Shown here: piece by piece, positions 10,864 through 21,700 of the stretch
Position numbering within the stretch: position 1 is the first letter of the stretch
Layout: each line of letters opens with the position of its first letter
DNA from: Favolaschia claudopus
Lineage: Eukaryota > Basidiomycota > Agaricomycetes > Agaricales > Mycenaceae
Direction of reading: 5' to 3'
NCBI GenBank assembly: GCA_037176885.1
Contig: JAWWNJ010000095.1
Span: 558,001 to 622,000, forward strand
DNA: 64,000 bases
The notes under the pieces: generated by a model
Database searches by the model: none
What the model was told of the DNA's origin: nothing
Seen by the model: only the letters and a program-made list of their open reading frames with translations
Made by a program: the position numbers and the translations under genes

Positions 10864-13800
10864 ATGCTGGTTCTACGGGGTCTCTCCGCTCTTTCGAAAC
10901 CGAAATGCGAAGCTTGTCTTCGGGACATCCAGAAAAAATGCACCTTTGTGAAGTCTGTCGATGCGATCTGGATCCATCTAGTAAAAGGCACCTCTATGGA
11001 GTCCGAGAAAACCCTCTCGGATTCTTCCTCATCGCCTCGACGTGCTCTGGATAATCTTCTAGCCTATGGACATGACCTCAAGCTACTCGAAGTGGACCTG
11101 ATGCACCAAATTGTCTATGTCACCCCTAGACCAGGGTCCATATCTCCCTGGTCCAGCAAAGCAACAGATATCTCAGTCATCTGCAATCTATCTACTTTTG
11201 TGGAACGATTAGAGAGGGGAATTGCCTTTATCTTCACAACCACGGACAATCAGGCCCTGACGGAAGAGCATGTCCGCTCCTTTTCGTCGCTGATTCACGA
11301 TCGCATGACGCAGGTCGTTCATCTTGAGCTGGCAGACGAGCAGCTCTTGTTTGCGCACCGTGCCCCCAAACCGTTGCGAATCGTCAAGGTCAGCGAAGGA
11401 GAAAGTCTCGTATCTGCCAACAAAGAGCTCGGGCTTGCTCTTGCGGCGGACGAGATTGACTATCTCGTAGAGTCTTACGCGAGTTCAGGCCGCGACCCCA
11501 CCGACGCAGAGCTCTTCATGTTCGCACAAGTCAATTCGGAGCACTGTCGCCACAAAATATTCAACGCATCCTGGACGATAGATTCCCAAGCCGCGGACTC
11601 TTCTCTCTTCAACATGATTCGCAACACCGAGAAGCTCAGCGGCGCGAACACGATTTCCGCCTACTCGGACAACGCGGCCGTTCTTCAAGGTCATCGTGCC
11701 CCGCGGTTCGCTGTTCGCCCGGGTCCTGGTAACCTGTACGAGTCGCACGACGAGGAAACCCCCATTCTCATCAAGGTCGAGACGCACAACCACCCCACAG
11801 CCGTCTCCCCCTACCCCGGTGCAGCCACTGGCTCCGGTGGTGAAATTCGTGATGAAGGTGCTGTTGGGCGGGGGTCTAAGCCCAAAGCCGGGTTGGCTGG
11901 GTTCACAGTCTCGAATCTCCTCATTCCCGACTTCGAGCAGCCCTGGGAGACCCATTTCGGTCGCCCCGCGCATATTGCCTCCGCGCTCGACATCATGATC
12001 GAGGGTCCCTTGGGTGCTAGCGCCTTCAACAACGAATTCGGACGGCCAGCGCTCGCAGGGTACTTCCGCACGTTTTCGGAGCGTGTACCCGTCACGGAGG
12101 ATGAGAAGGAGGTTCGGGGGTACCACAAGCCCATCATGATCGCGGGAGGCTATGGGAACGTAAGGCCGCAGTTTTCAATGAAGGATCGGATTTCGCCCGG
12201 TGCCAAGATCGTCGTTCTTGGTGGTCCTGGGCTCCTGATTGGCCTTGGGGGCGGGGCGGCGTCGAGCCAGGTGTCCGGAGCCAGTTCTGCTGAATTGGAC
12301 TTTGCTTCGGTGCAGCGGGATAACCCTGAGATGCAGCGTCGGTGCCAGCAGGTCATCGATACGTGTATCAATTTGGGCGAAGAAAACCCGATTCAGAGCA
12401 TCCACGATGTGGGTGCTGGCGGGCTTTCCAACGCACTGCCTGAGCTCGTCCATGATTCCGGTCTCGGAGCCACTTTCGAGATTCGTGATGTTTTGGTTGC
12501 GGATTCGTCCATGTCACCTATGGAGATCTGGTGCAACGAGAGCCAGGAGCGCTACGTCCTCGCGATTGCGCCAGATCAGATCGACGACTTTGAAGCTATC
12601 GCTATACGGGAACGGTGTCCGTTCTCCATCGTTGGTGTCGCAACACAGGAACAAGACCTAATCGTCACTGACCGGCTCCTCTCTCGAGACGTAATTCGCC
12701 TTTCCATGTCTACGCTTTTCGGGAAACCACCGAAGATGTCGAGAACGGCGACCACATTGTCGCCCCATCGCGTTCCGTTCGACCCTACTTTAGCTTCGTA
12801 CTTCACCGATGCTCAGACACCAGGTGATCGCTTCGCCCAAGCCGTCCACCGTGTCCTTCACCTCCCATCAGTCGCGTCTAAGTCATTCCTCATCACAATC
12901 GGGGACCGATCTATCACAGGCCTCGTCACCCGCGACCAAATGGTCGGCCCATGGCAAGTCCCCGTAGCAGACGTCGCAGTCACTCGTGCTTCCTACGGGT
13001 TTGACGTTCTATACGGAGAGGCGATGGCCATGGGCGAGCGCACCCCAATCGCCCTCGTCAACCCCGCCGCCTCCGCACGCATGGCCGTCGCCGAGTCGCT
13101 CACCAACCTCGCCGCGGCCTTTGTAGGCAAGGACATCTCGCGTGTGAAGCTCAGCGCGAATTGGATGTCCGCTGCGTCGAAGGAGGGTGAAGGCGCGGCG
13201 CTTTATGCGGCTGTTAAAGCTGTTGGGATGGAGCTTTGTCCGGCGCTTGGGATTGGTATCCCCGTGGGGAAGGATTCGATGTCGATGTCGATGAAGTGGC
13301 GGGAAGGGGCGGAACAGAAGGAGGTCAGCTCGCCGTTGTCGTTGATTGTTACGGCGTTTGCGCCGGTGGAGGATGTGGGGAGGACGTGGACGCCGCAGTT
13401 GTCGACCGAGGCGGGCGGATCGACCATTCTTGTGTTTTTAGATATCGCGGGTGGACGAGCGAGGCTGGGAGGGTCAGCGTTGGCGCAGGTGTTCAAGGAG
13501 ATCGGCGATGAGGCGCCGGATGTGGACGATCCTGCTCTCCTGAAAAGCTTTTTCCGGGCTTGCCAGAATATCAGGGAAGCGGAGCCAGACCTCATCCTCG
13601 CGTACCACGACCGGTCTGACGGAGGACTTTTCACCACGATCGCAGAGATGTCGTTTGCAGGCCATGTCGGCGTGCGCGTCTCGCTCGATTCCCTTCGCAG
13701 CAATGCGCATCCCAATGCTCTTCTATTCAACGAAGAGCTTGGTGCCGTCGTTCAGATTCGAGAGGCCGACTTGAAGATACTGACTGATTCGTTTGCGAAC

Positions 13801-14874
13801 GCTGGTTTCCCCGCTTCGTTGATCCATGTTATCGGTCAAGTCAACAGCTCGCAGTCTGACCAGTCTTTCGTCATCGTCCACGGCGAAGAAACTCTCTACA
13901 ACTCCACGCGTCAGGACCTGCAGCAGATGTGGGCAGAAACATCGTTCAAGATGCAGTGCCGGCGAGACGACGCTGTGGCAGCGACGGAGGAGTTCGACCG
14001 TATCGCCGAATCGTCGCCGACCGCGCTATTCTACGACCTCAAGTTCAGCTACTCTCCGTCTCGCAGCTACTTCCGGCGTCCCAAGGTGGCGATCCTTCGG
14101 GAACAGGGTGTGAATGGGCACGTCGAGATGGCTTGGGCTTTCTCTGCCGCCGGGTTTGACGCGGTCGACGTGCATATGAGCGACATCCTCAGCGGCGCGG
14201 CTCATCTGGGCGACTTCCGTGGGCTTGCTGCCTGTGGTGGGTTCTCATACGGAGATGTACTCGGCGCGGGGAAGGGCTGGGCGCATTCAGTCTTGCTCAA
14301 TACGATTGCGCGGGATGAATTCTCCGAGTTCTTCAAGCGGGATGATGCTTTCACTCTGGCGGTCTGCAATGGATGTCAGTTCCTCAGCCATCTCAGAGAA
14401 ATTGTCCCTGGTGCGAAAGATTGGCCCGATTTCAAGCCGAACAGGAGCGAGCGCTTCGAAGGGCGTGTTGTGATGGTCGAGGTGGTGGACAGCGAGGTCA
14501 CTCAGAAATCGGTGTTTCTGCGGGATATGGCGGGCTCCAAGCTGCCTATCGCTGTTGCTCATGGCGAGGGCCGTGTCTCATTCACTTCTCGAGATCATCG
14601 GCAATCCCTCGAGTCCCAGGGTTTGGTGGGGATTCGCTACGTTGACGGACAGGGCCTGCCGACCGAGGTCTATCCTGCGAATCCGAACGGAAGTCCTGGG
14701 GGTATCACTGGCGTACAAACCCCCGATGGTCGCGTACTAGCCTTGATGCCTCATCCCGAACGAGTCGTTACCCTCGAGAGCAACAGCTGGTATCCGCCGT
14801 CGCTGGCTCGGGAGTGGAAGAATATTGGTCCGTGGTTCCAGATGTTCCAAAATGCGCGCAAGTGGTGTCAGTGA
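10864..14874 (+). CDS. ADE6: phosphoribosylformylglycinamidine synthase (FGAM synthase)
   Basis: Fourth step of de novo purine synthesis: FGAR + glutamine + ATP to FGAM, a cytosolic enzyme. The gene has no intron; ATG at 10864 is the first in frame and gives 1336 residues, close to the yeast enzyme (about 1358). The N-terminal domain begins [13 protein letters not shown] and has [13 protein letters not shown]. The synthetase core shows [75 protein letters not shown] and [10 protein letters not shown]. The C-terminal class-I glutamine amidotransferase has [17 protein letters not shown], the nucleophile in AVCNGCQFL (Cys about 1171), and LMPHPERV (His about 1297, Glu about 1299). All catalytic elements are present, so the enzyme should be active. 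The symbol follows yeast; the family is also called PurL. The unusually long intronless frame in an intron-rich neighbourhood is worth noting. Confidence 0.98.
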   Translation: MLVLRGLSALSKPKCEACLRDIQKKCTFVKSVDAIWIHLVKGTSMESEKTLSDSSSSPRRALDNLLAYGHDLKLLEVDLMHQIVYVTPRPGSISPWSSKATDISVICNLSTFVERLERGIAFIFTTTDNQALTEEHVRSFSSLIHDRMTQVVHLELADEQLLFAHRAPKPLRIVKVSEGESLVSANKELGLALAADEIDYLVESYASSGRDPTDAELFMFAQVNSEHCRHKIFNASWTIDSQAADSSLFNMIRNTEKLSGANTISAYSDNAAVLQGHRAPRFAVRPGPGNLYESHDEETPILIKVETHNHPTAVSPYPGAATGSGGEIRDEGAVGRGSKPKAGLAGFTVSNLLIPDFEQPWETHFGRPAHIASALDIMIEGPLGASAFNNEFGRPALAGYFRTFSERVPVTEDEKEVRGYHKPIMIAGGYGNVRPQFSMKDRISPGAKIVVLGGPGLLIGLGGGAASSQVSGASSAELDFASVQRDNPEMQRRCQQVIDTCINLGEENPIQSIHDVGAGGLSNALPELVHDSGLGATFEIRDVLVADSSMSPMEIWCNESQERYVLAIAPDQIDDFEAIAIRERCPFSIVGVATQEQDLIVTDRLLSRDVIRLSMSTLFGKPPKMSRTATTLSPHRVPFDPTLASYFTDAQTPGDRFAQAVHRVLHLPSVASKSFLITIGDRSITGLVTRDQMVGPWQVPVADVAVTRASYGFDVLYGEAMAMGERTPIALVNPAASARMAVAESLTNLAAAFVGKDISRVKLSANWMSAASKEGEGAALYAAVKAVGMELCPALGIGIPVGKDSMSMSMKWREGAEQKEVSSPLSLIVTAFAPVEDVGRTWTPQLSTEAGGSTILVFLDIAGGRARLGGSALAQVFKEIGDEAPDVDDPALLKSFFRACQNIREAEPDLILAYHDRSDGGLFTTIAEMSFAGHVGVRVSLDSLRSNAHPNALLFNEELGAVVQIREADLKILTDSFANAGFPASLIHVIGQVNSSQSDQSFVIVHGEETLYNSTRQDLQQMWAETSFKMQCRRDDAVAATEEFDRIAESSPTALFYDLKFSYSPSRSYFRRPKVAILREQGVNGHVEMAWAFSAAGFDAVDVHMSDILSGAAHLGDFRGLAACGGFSYGDVLGAGKGWAHSVLLNTIARDEFSEFFKRDDAFTLAVCNGCQFLSHLREIVPGAKDWPDFKPNRSERFEGRVVMVEVVDSEVTQKSVFLRDMAGSKLPIAVAHGEGRVSFTSRDHRQSLESQGLVGIRYVDGQGLPTEVYPANPNGSPGGITGVQTPDGRVLALMPHPERVVTLESNSWYPPSLAREWKNIGPWFQMFQNARKWCQ

Positions 14875-15127
14875 ATGGTGCGTTACCCATCTATTGAATC
14901 GGTCTGGATGCTAACTTGAAATCCGTTAGAGTCAATGAAATACTGTAGAGAAAAGAGAACAAAATGTATCGTGCTCGCATTGCTGTAGCCTTAGTATCTG
15001 AGTTGTAGAATGCGTAACTTTTATCTACCTGGTTCACAGTAGAATTCATTTCTTCGCCGTCGCAGTTGGCAGCCAAGCGATTGTCACGCCGTGACCACTC
15101 TCTTACAGCTCTTACGCCGCGACCTTT

Positions 15128-16329
15128 ATGTCCCCCGAGCCCGACCCCCCGCCCCCAACGTCGACGGACGTTGCGGGAGACGCTCTAAACGACCCTCCCC
15201 CTCCGTATCCCTCGAGAACCCGAAGACCTAGGCGGACTAATCCCCGCCAGAATCAAACGAGTCACCACAGCCAAATTGGATCCTCTGATTCACATTCCGA
15301 CTATGAAGCCCTGCTCTCTCCAGCGGAAGACGCACAGGAAGCTACCGAAACTACGCCTTTCCTGTCGGGAAGACGCGTCGTTACACGGCCGCGGTCTGGA
15401 TCGCATATCACCGGCAGCAGCGTTGTTTCGGTAGCGCCCTCTCTCGGGCAGACCGTTGCGTCGCTCTTCCGCGAGTGCGAAGATCACAACGACGACGAGG
15501 ACTTTGGTACAGAAAGTATCGAAGACGGGCTGTTGATAACTTCTGGCGAGCTGCCGGAAGTTCATACGCGACCACACGGATTTTGGTCTCTGCGATCTTG
15601 GCGACGGTATTTCCGGCCCTTAACGCGCAAAGTCTATTATCGTTCGCTATTCCACTTATACGTTATCAACTTCCCTTTCGCTCTCGCTGCGTTCCTGTTC
15701 GCTGTCGTTTTTACGGTGGTACGTGTATTCCTCCGACTGCCGAGCGCTAGTGGGATCTAAATACGCTTGCAGACAGGAACGACGCTACTCGTAGCACTTC
15801 CTCTCGGTGCTTTACTATGCTTCTTCAATTTGCTGGGGGTGCGGACGTTCTCGCGAGGAGAGGTAAGCGTCCATCCATCCTTCCCAACAGCTTTGCTTGA
15901 TAACGAAAACTGCTCATACTAGCTTGCACTTCAAACAAAATTCCACACTCCACTCGCATATCCAGCACCACATCCACCCCGACCCATCTTCACGCGCATA
16001 CGCGAAATCGACGGGGAGGGTGTCCCCGTCCCCGAGACTTCGTTTTACAAGAACGCTTTCGCTATGGTACGCAGCATCGTAATATCAATCAAGCACCAGC
16101 TAACCCGATCGAATTCCAGTTCACGGATTCGACGTCGTACCAAGCCCTCTTCTACTTCCTTGTCATCAAGCCGAGCATCACGCTCCTTTTGTCGCTGGGT
16201 CTGTTGGTGCTCGGTGTGCCCGCGATTGTGTTGGTGGTGCCCGCCCCCATGGCGTTCCGCGCCATTCGGAACCTTGGGATTTGGCAGGCGAATGTCGCGG
16301 TGGAGGGGCTGTATCTAGCGGTGAGATGA
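15128..16329 (+). CDS. membrane protein with sensor-like transmembrane domain
   Basis: Four exons splice in frame: 15128-15718, 15773-15862, 15923-16066, 16120-16329, giving 344 residues. The first 150 residues are Pro/Ser/acidic and look disordered and cytosolic (PPPPTST, DYEALLSPAED, ESIEDG). Then RRYFRPLTRKVYYRSLFHLY leads into two helices (INFPFALAAFLFAVVFTV and TGTTLLVALPLGALLCFFNL), a loop with FYKNAFAMF, and two more helices (KPSITLLLSLGLLVLGVPAI, then a PAPMAFRAIRNLGIW tail). This four-helix plan with LPLG after helix 1 and a closing long loop resembles the putative sensor domain known from bacterial two-component proteins and from fungal proteins of unknown function. That likeness is from memory of the pattern, not a search. 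No enzyme motif is present. Confidence 0.75.
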
Positions 16330-16522
16330 TTGAATATCGGCGTTGTAACAGTATATGTATCAATTATTTTGTATCCATTGACTGCCGATTGTAGAATGTG
16401 AAGTACGATAAGACAAGATATCTACTCGCAGGATAGTTTCAGTCCGCTTGTGCTTCAAATGAGTGCCGTAGAATCATATCCTGAACACCCAAAGTTGCAA
16501 GTTCGAAACCAGCTTGATCTAG

Positions 16523-16577
16523 TCCGAACAAGCACCCGTATGCCCCTTCGCCTTGGACGGGTTTACCGCCACCGTGA
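16523..16577 (+). pseudogene. 3' relic of a family-1 F-box-like gene
   Basis: The plus strand reads PNKHPYAPSPWTGLPPP and a stop (TGA 16575-16577). This matches the end of the family-1 copy at 32233-33840 (KHPDAPSPWTGLPL, stop) with nearly identical DNA (CCTTGGACGGGTTT). Upstream sequence back to the membrane-protein stop shows no further frame, so only the last 18 or so codons survive. It points away from the intact copy at 16904-18523. Confidence 0.6.
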
Positions 16578-16903
16578 ATACAGTACTCGAAACATCGCGA
16601 TTTGATTTTGTCGGATTGCCGACAAATGTATTCAGTTTACTAGTAGTTCGTATCTTACGTCTGTGGTACTCTGCAGAACAATATCCTGTGGGTCGCGTGT
16701 CATTTAATGCCTCGAGTGAGAGTTACGCGCTCCTGCCAAAAATATGATAGCTCTGTACTCAGCGAACGATACATTTCGAAACTTATGGTACAACAATTTA
16801 CAAGCCGAACAGGATAGGCTCGAATGATAGTTCAGAATATCCGAACCGTCGATATCAACCGATAATCCCCCAAATCGATCCCAATTAAACCGATCCCTAC
16901 CCC

Positions 16904-18523
16904 CTACAACTGAGCATCGGGGAATATATTGTCATCACCTGGTAGACCTATCCACGGTGAGGGTGTATATGCTTCGAAAGCTCTGGGCGTCGGAGCGATG
17001 GAAACATGTAAGCCTTGCGCCGTATAGAACTGAATTTCGGTTGGGGTGAGGCTCGGGATATGTGCATCGTCCCATGCACTTTGGAACGCAATACCGAAGA
17101 GCCGTAACCGACACGGAACTTCCAACTTCACCCGAGCCAGAAGAAATGCATCCAAAGCAGATTGGCTCAAGTTCAGGGAATTGCGGACCTGCAGCTCTTG
17201 TAGACGCGGGCAAAGAAGGGTGTCCGTGAGGATTTCGATAAGCCGAGCCGTGCCACAAGAGTTAGTAGCGGACCCCGGGTCCCAGTTCGCTGAAGCCCAC
17301 GTCCACATGTGGGCGTCAGCCACCAGCTTGGTGAGGGAGGGATAAGCTCGCAATGATTCGAGGAGCCCTTGCGGACCGAGCGACCCCAAGTATATTGAGA
17401 GATCTTCGACGAGCGGCAATTTCGTCCCCGCCAAGGCCAGGGCGAAATTGTCGGATTGAGGATCTAAGTTTGCTATTGGGACATGGAAATGGCGGAGCTG
17501 TGGCATTGACACACAGTGTGTGATGCATGCCAAGTACCAATGCGGTAAAGTGTACAAGGGCGGGACTACAAACGTCTCCAGAAAGGGCATGAGGATTGAC
17601 AATGACCCGTAATCGAATTGCGACTCGTCGTTTGTGAGAGTGACATGGAAAGACACAAGCTGAGGGCACTTTCCGAGTAAAAAAGTCATATTGCGGAGGG
17701 AAAGCGAATGTTCTCCGCTGTGAGCAGCCTGAATCGCAAGGTGAGTGAGGTGGTGCCATGCAACTGGGAGAGAGGGTGCAAAATTCAGGTCGAAGTCAGA
17801 CTCTGAAAGTAAGGTGACCGATCGAAGGCTTGAACCTTTCAGAAGCTTAAATTGAGAAAGATAAGAAGGATTTCCCGTGAATTTGAAAGATTCCAAACGC
17901 TCGAGGGGTTCGATTTCCGCCAATGCTTCGGCGGTTCCAGAGGTCAGGTCCTTCAGCTCTATGTTTCTCCAACTGACGGACGAGTGTGCAAGAGACCTGA
18001 GCAGCGTGCCGAGTGTTTGAGTAAAACTCGGAGGCAAGAGCCAACCCCAGCCACCCGAAGTGTCGCAGATAGAAAGCGACATGGAAGCAGCCGCTGCGCG
18101 CTCTAGCCACTGGTCAACGGCGGAACTGCGCGAGTCTTTGGCGAGGACGAAATCGACAGGAATATGTAGGAACGTCCAGAGTCTCGGCATAGAGAATGCA
18201 GCTGCCCTCCATGCGCTGCAAATCCGGCATAGTAGCAGCGGAGCTTCGCGCAGGCTCATGGCGGCGTTTCTGCTTGTCGGAAGACACGCAAGAAATATAG
18301 CTTCAAGAATGTCCATAGGTAGACGTCGAGAATGAGACATCAAGGCCTTGCGCGGTTCAATGTATGCCTGAATTTTTGCTCGCTGCTCAGAAAGCTCGCG
18401 GATGCGCTCGTCGATCCGCGCTAGCTCTTCTGACCGCAACAGAAGGTCAAGTTTAATCTGGTCAATTTCTTCGTCTGTCGGGACATAATTCGTGCCAAAG
18501 CGATGGGCGAATGGCAATCCCAT
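16904..18523 (-). CDS. F-box-like protein, family 1, copy A
   Basis: Probable substrate-receptor subunit of an SCF ubiquitin ligase. Single exon; I prefer the ATG at 18523 (MGLPFAHRFGTNYV), which aligns with the paralogs, over one 10 codons upstream. It gives 539 residues. Residues 12-55 form a charged coiled coil (ELARIDERIRELSEQRAKI); residues 60-115 are the F-box-like helix bundle (RRLPMDILEAIFLACLP, then LLLCRICSAWRAAAFSMPRL). The rest is a degenerate leucine-rich array ending PSPWIGLPGDDN. It is closest to copy B (25560-27176), sharing DTSGGWGW and the PWIGLPGD end. A telobox-like element lies at 18599-18611. Known: such proteins are hugely expanded in Agaricomycetes. Inferred: the leucine-rich part binds targets. 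Partner and substrate are unknown. Confidence 0.85.
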   Translation of the reverse strand: MGLPFAHRFGTNYVPTDEEIDQIKLDLLLRSEELARIDERIRELSEQRAKIQAYIEPRKALMSHSRRLPMDILEAIFLACLPTSRNAAMSLREAPLLLCRICSAWRAAAFSMPRLWTFLHIPVDFVLAKDSRSSAVDQWLERAAAASMSLSICDTSGGWGWLLPPSFTQTLGTLLRSLAHSSVSWRNIELKDLTSGTAEALAEIEPLERLESFKFTGNPSYLSQFKLLKGSSLRSVTLLSESDFDLNFAPSLPVAWHHLTHLAIQAAHSGEHSLSLRNMTFLLGKCPQLVSFHVTLTNDESQFDYGSLSILMPFLETFVVPPLYTLPHWYLACITHCVSMPQLRHFHVPIANLDPQSDNFALALAGTKLPLVEDLSIYLGSLGPQGLLESLRAYPSLTKLVADAHMWTWASANWDPGSATNSCGTARLIEILTDTLLCPRLQELQVRNSLNLSQSALDAFLLARVKLEVPCRLRLFGIAFQSAWDDAHIPSLTPTEIQFYTAQGLHVSIAPTPRAFEAYTPSPWIGLPGDDNIFPDAQL

Positions 18524-18598
18524 GGTAGCGAGAGACGTGAAGAAGGGAATCAAGCTCAGCAGGGCGTGAATTGAGAGGCGTTAATGTCCAAGCTATGT

Positions 18599-18611
18599 AA
18601 CCCTAACCCCA
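18599..18611 (-). promoter_or_regulatory. telobox-like GGTTAGGGTTA element upstream of copy A
   Basis: Reads TAACCCTAACCCC on the plus strand, so GGGGTTAGGGTTA in gene orientation, about 76 bp before the ATG at 18523. The same word sits before five other family-1 copies. Confidence 0.55.
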
Positions 18612-18762
18612 GTTTGAAACCAAGCTTGATATTGTCCAGGTTCATATGCAAGTGAAGTAATGAAAGATCTAAAATAACATACTTGTACAACAGAGGTATT
18701 TAGAGCACCGGAGATTTAACAGTACAGGCCTTAGTCTAGAGAAGAGAGAGAGATAGATTAAA

Positions 18763-21700
18763 CTAAATACCGCGCAACACAGCCCATACTTCGTCCAACG
18801 TCCGTTCGTCCAAATTACCACTCCGTTGCAAGGCAGACATGAGAGCCTGCTTGTCATCAGATGGGGGAGGCTGAACCACCGCCATCGTACTGCACAGCGC
18901 CTTCTCAGCGTTCTCGATCCTGACCATGAGCGAATGAAGTATGAGCATGAGATCCGCGTCCGTCATCTTGTCGGGCATTGGCGGGAGGAGAACGTTCGGA
19001 TCGCCATAGACATATATCGACGACGATTCCGCCTCGGTCTCGGGGTACTCTGCGGCGGCGTCCTGCAGACTCCCCTTCCGTTCGGGAAGCGGGCGAAACA
19101 CACTCCCAGCCGTCGCCATCTCCAGCTTGAGGCACAAGATCGCGAGTTCCCGCATCTGAGTCACGCTGAACTGGACACGAGAGCTAGAGTTTCCGCTCGG
19201 GTCGACAGCATTGTCGTCGAGATCCTTCCGTCCGATGAGGTTGGAAGGGAAGACGAGAGTTAGAACTTCAGGAACCTCCAGCCCCTTAAGCCTAACCTCG
19301 CCGACAGGAATAATGACGGGATCCAGCCGGCGAATAGCGTCGATGGCTTCCTGAGGCTGAGCATCGGAATACTCAGTCTCCGGTTCGGTTTCGAAGATCT
19401 TGGCGTTTATCTCGCGGACGACATCGGAGCTGCACATAATGTGCCCACCGGCAGCACTTCCCTCGATTCGCGAAGATCGATTGACGATGGGACCAAAGTA
19501 GTCCATCCGATTGGTAATTGGGTCAGTCTCGCAGAGCGGAGCACCGCAGTGTATACCCATGCGCACCGACAGACCACGAGCGATAAGTCTGCCCATGTCA
19601 TCGTGAACCGCCTTCCCATCCGTACACTCGAGGATCTCCAACGGCCAAGCGACCTTCAGAAGTTCGACTTGCACAGTCATACACCACCAGACAGCCGCCA
19701 GAACGGTAGGGAACGAGCACATGAACGAGTCGCCTTCAGTCTTGACCTCATAGCCACCGCAAAGCCGTAGGTAACGTCGGAGAAGGTTGTTGTGCAGACG
19801 CATCGCAGTAGGCATTCCGGGGTTGGCGTCCCAAAGGTGAGTGGACCCTTTGATATCAGTGAAGACAATGGCGACGTGTCCAACGGGCGGAGGGACTTCA
19901 TCCTTCAACCGATCGAGCGTGCGGTCGATGATTCCAATGCCACGCTTCTTAGGTCGCTTGTCTGGCGCAGGAGCAGAAGCGCCTTTGAAGAGGCCGGCCA
20001 CACCAATAACCATGATCATCGTGCTACCGTCCGCACCATAACTGATAGCGAAATCACGAAGCTTTTGCGCGGCGACCATGGGTTCGGTCCGTTGTGCAAT
20101 GTCGACGGCGGTCTGGTAGGAGACGTAATCCCACAGACCACGATTGGCGATGATCACAAACTCGTCTTGCTCCGACAGATCATAGGTGAAGATATCCGGG
20201 CGAGCATTGACGATGGGCATCAGGTGGTAGAAGCCGAAGGACCGCGAGATGTCGATCTCGTCGCTGACAAGGCCAGGCGGCGAGATCCACCCCTCAGCAG
20301 CACGAATGCGAGCTGTCTCCGCGCGGTCATAGGGATCATGTTTTCTCGATAGAGGAACCGCACTCCCACCCTTGGACACGACCGCTAATGCGTTTCCCAC
20401 GTTCGCAACGTACATCCGCTTGTCCACAACGTACACCACAATACCAGAAGCGCCACTACGAACGACTGAAGGGTCGGTGAGGACCTGATTCGTTCCCGTG
20501 CTCGTCTGAGACATTTTGCGCGTCGCACTGAACAGTGTGTCATGAAGATCTTGGTTAAGCTTTAGGAAAGAGCGGCGCAGAGCATCCGGGACGCCTTCAT
20601 GACGCCCGCGATCGAGGGAGTTGATCTGGGAGATGAAGACACGGATGAAGTTCTCCTGCAGATATTTGGCAAGACGGTTCGATGTCGTAGCGGCGGGTAG
20701 CTGCTTAGGAGGTTGCGCACGGCCGAACATGGCGAAAACTGCGTCTTTGCTCATGCCGCGAAACTCGTGCACGAGATCGAGCATGTTCAGGTGCTCGTTC
20801 TTGCCAAGCGTATCTGCGATACCATACGACATGCCATTGACGATCGACGATGAGGTGCGCACTCGACGGTCGTCGTTCTCGTCCGGGATATCGCCAGTGT
20901 TGGTGCCAGTTGTAGTGATTGTGACATCCATGAGACCCAAGACACGCAGTTGGGACAACTCAGAGAACCCTGCAAGCGATTCTCTGTTTACGGTCGACAT
21001 GCTCTGGCGGTGTCCGGGCGTAGAGACATCCGACTTGATGTGCAGCCGCGTGTTGCCGGACAGATTGAGATACCGCAGACTCTTGTTGAAGTTCCTACAT
21101 GAAAAATGAGCATGCGAGTCTCATTGTTTTTGATAAATGACAGCCCAGACATACCAATTCCAGTCGAACTCCCAGTTGTTAATGTTGTACTTGAGCCAAT
21201 TACTTCCAACATCGAGAACGGTCAGGCTCTTCACTTTGCCAAGTTCCTGAGGTAACGTCTGCAGTCGATTGCCGTTCAGAAAGAGTGTGGATAATCGCGT
21301 AAGCTTGGGAAGATCCTCGCTCGGGAAATTCGTCAACCCATTCCCACTCAGATACACCTCTTCCAGCTTGGTCAAATGACGGAAGAAATTGGACGGCATA
21401 TCTTGGATGTCGTTGAATGAGAGGTTGAGTACGCGCAGCTCCTTCAATATCATGAGCGGGTGCAAGACTTCGTCCGTAAACGAATTCTCGCCGAGGTAAA
21501 GCAGCTCTAGCGAATGCGCAAGAGGCGGGATATCGGTCATGGTGGATGTAGAGGGTTTGCGGTTGGTGGGGAAGGTGGGTGCGCCGGGAATGACTGTGGT
21601 ATCAGTGAAGGAGGGTAATTCCTCATCGGGGATGCTTGGGGGCGGGTCGTGCCAAAGCACCAACAAGTTCGACGTAACGTTGAGTCGCGACAAAGAGGCG

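Noticed and set aside
11485..13730. Long minus-strand open frames (up to 213 codons) opposite the FGAM synthase gene
   Set aside because: They are antisense shadows of a strongly coding, GC-rich gene and show no family motifs of their own.
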